From an uncultured bacterium (GTDB taxonomy: Bacteria; Planctomycetota; UBA8108): a stretch of DNA of 6,507 nucleotides. The stretch spans positions 1 through 6,507 of the forward strand of contig CAJWZY010000130.1 of assembly GCA_913050545.1 (NCBI GenBank), in the 5' to 3' direction. Each line of letters opens with the position of its first letter. The first letter of the stretch is position 1. This document shows positions 5,285 to 6,507 of this stretch, piece by piece. Under the pieces are notes generated by a model. It ran no database searches, was not told where the DNA came from, and saw only the letters and a list, made by a program, of their open reading frames with translations. The translations under genes were made by a program, and so were the position numbers.

Positions 5285-6507
5285 TCAAACCCGGACGTCC
5301 CAGGATGCCGTATCCGAGCCATCCGCGCAAAGCTCGATGGCAGGGCGAACCTCTTCGGTGAAGAAGCGCTCCACCTGCGCTGCAGAGCAGCCGATGTAGT
5401 CGGACGGATCTGACACCTCGGAGATACTGTCACGAACGCTCTCGAAGAGCGGATCGTCGGCCAGCCGGACAAGAAGATCAGCCTCGTCATCGCCACCGCG
5501 ACGGGCCTGGACCACCTCCATGGCGTGGTCGCGAATGCTCTCGTGCAGCTGCTGGCGATCTCCCCCCGCCTTGACGGCAAGCATCATGAGGTTCTCGCTC
5601 ACCATGAGGTCGAATTCCTGCTTGAGAACCCGTCGGATAACCTCGGGATAGACCACCAGGCCTTCCACCACGTTGACCATGAGAATCAGGATCGCGTCGA
5701 TCCCCAGGAAGCTCTGGGGTATCGAGAGCCTGCGGTTGGCGGAATCATCCAGGGTGCGCTCGAACCACTGGGTCGAATGGACCCAGGCGCCGTTCTGGGC
5801 CTCGCAGATCACGAATTTCGCCAGCGAGGAAACCCGTTCCATGCGCATGGGATTGCGCTTGTAGGGCATCGCCGAGGAGCCGACCTGCTTGGTCTCGAAG
5901 GGTTCCTCCAGCTCGCCAAGACGCTGCAGAAGCCTTACATCGTTGGAGATCTTGTGAGCCGACTGGGCCAGGCCGGAGAGGGCGTGCAGGGTGCCTTCAT
6001 CCTGTTTGCGCGTATAGGTCTGCCCGGTCACCTTGAACCTCTCAGCAAAGCCCATCTTCCCGGTCACCATCTCATCGAGCGCCTCGACCTTCGCTGTATC
6101 ACCGTCAAAGAGGCTCAGGAAGCTCGCCTGGGTACCGGTGGTTCCCTTGACTCCGCGAAACCGCAGCCCATCGAGCCTGAACTGGACCTCCTTCAGATCG
6201 AGGAGAAGATCCTGTGCCCAGATCGCTGCCCGCTTACCCACCGAGGTCAGCTGGGCGGGTTGAAAATGCGTATAGGCCAATGCCGGAAGATCCTTGTGCT
6301 CCAGTGCAAACTTTTCCAGCCCGCCAAGGAGGCGTGCCAGCCTCGAACGCACCATCTTGAGAGCCTGGCGATTGAGAATGCAGTCGGCGTTGTCGGTAAC
6401 GTAGCAGCTCGTTGCACCCAGGTGGATGATTCCCGCCGCCGAGGGGCAGGCCTCTCCGAAGGTCTTGATGTGCGCCATGACGTCATGGCGAAGCTCACTC
6501 TCGTACT
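5285..6507 (-). CDS. purB: Adenylosuccinate lyase, animal-type sequence (5' end outside window)
   Basis: This is the C-terminal 406 residues of adenylosuccinate lyase, which releases fumarate from SAICAR and from adenylosuccinate in purine synthesis. The frame is open to the window edge: nine codons (ending LRHDV) precede the first internal Met at 6478, so that Met is not the start. LRHDVMAH is a conserved internal motif. Roughly the first 60-70 residues are missing. Seen in order: HLGATSCYVTDNAD; THFQPAQL with the general-acid His at fragment residue 80; LRFRGVKGTTGTQASF; and the fumarase-superfamily signature GSSAMPYKRNP at 209-219, whose serine is the catalytic base. WFERTLDDSANRR follows. 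The C-terminal domain with VEGLVVYPEVI and VKAGGDRQ is complete. From memory these blocks match human ADSL much more closely than the shorter Bacillus-type or the E. coli-type PurB. All catalytic motifs are intact. Confidence 0.95.
   Translation of the reverse strand, partial: YESELRHDVMAHIKTFGEACPSAAGIIHLGATSCYVTDNADCILNRQALKMVRSRLARLLGGLEKFALEHKDLPALAYTHFQPAQLTSVGKRAAIWAQDLLLDLKEVQFRLDGLRFRGVKGTTGTQASFLSLFDGDTAKVEALDEMVTGKMGFAERFKVTGQTYTRKQDEGTLHALSGLAQSAHKISNDVRLLQRLGELEEPFETKQVGSSAMPYKRNPMRMERVSSLAKFVICEAQNGAWVHSTQWFERTLDDSANRRLSIPQSFLGIDAILILMVNVVEGLVVYPEVIRRVLKQEFDLMVSENLMMLAVKAGGDRQQLHESIRDHAMEVVQARRGGDDEADLLVRLADDPLFESVRDSISEVSDPSDYIGCSAAQVERFFTEEVRPAIELCADGSDTASWDVRV

Noticed and set aside
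4605..5399. A 264-codon open frame on the plus strand
   Set aside because: It is the antisense shadow of rsgA, whose motifs are all intact on the minus strand.
5176..5580. A 134-codon minus-strand frame over the purB/rsgA junction
   Set aside because: It is an alternate frame of purB and rsgA coding sequence with no start signal and no motif.

Overview
The window is a GC-rich (by eye) stretch of a bacterial chromosome, densely packed, with no mobile elements, RNA genes or CRISPR. The organism is probably Gram-negative: there are membrane-anchored anti-sigma factors, one with a FecR-type periplasmic domain, and a signal-peptide protein whose N-terminal module is common in secreted proteins of planctomycete-like and deltaproteobacterial-like bacteria. 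The adenylosuccinate lyase is strikingly like the animal-type enzyme, which also fits an environmental or PVC-like lineage. The taxonomic placement is an inference from memory, not a search result.

Layout: (a) 1-1139, minus strand: a small single-pass membrane protein (792-1139), then a secreted protein (790 to beyond base 1) whose start lies one base after the upstream stop. A sigma70-type promoter (1228-1256), a strong 5'-leader stem-loop (1189-1216) and a strong Shine-Dalgarno precede them. (b) 1257-1316: a divergent control region with AAGAC repeats, one pair forming a near-palindrome, overlapping a second promoter (1273-1300) that reads rightward. (c) 1317-2428, plus strand: an ECF sigma factor overlapping by ATGA with a small one-helix membrane protein, probably its non-zinc anti-sigma factor. 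(d) 2444-4221, minus strand: a second ECF sigma factor overlapping by ATGA with a zinc-finger/FecR-like anti-sigma factor. (e) 4338-6507, minus strand: the ribosome-assembly GTPase rsgA behind purB, whose 5' end lies beyond the window edge.

The central point is two complete sigma/anti-sigma pairs placed tail to tail, with only 15 bases between their stop codons. A divergent envelope-protein operon sits beside the first pair. The likely reading is a cell-surface signalling locus next to a housekeeping purB-rsgA operon. Links between the two sigma systems, and between the first sigma factor and the divergent secreted and membrane proteins, rest on position only.
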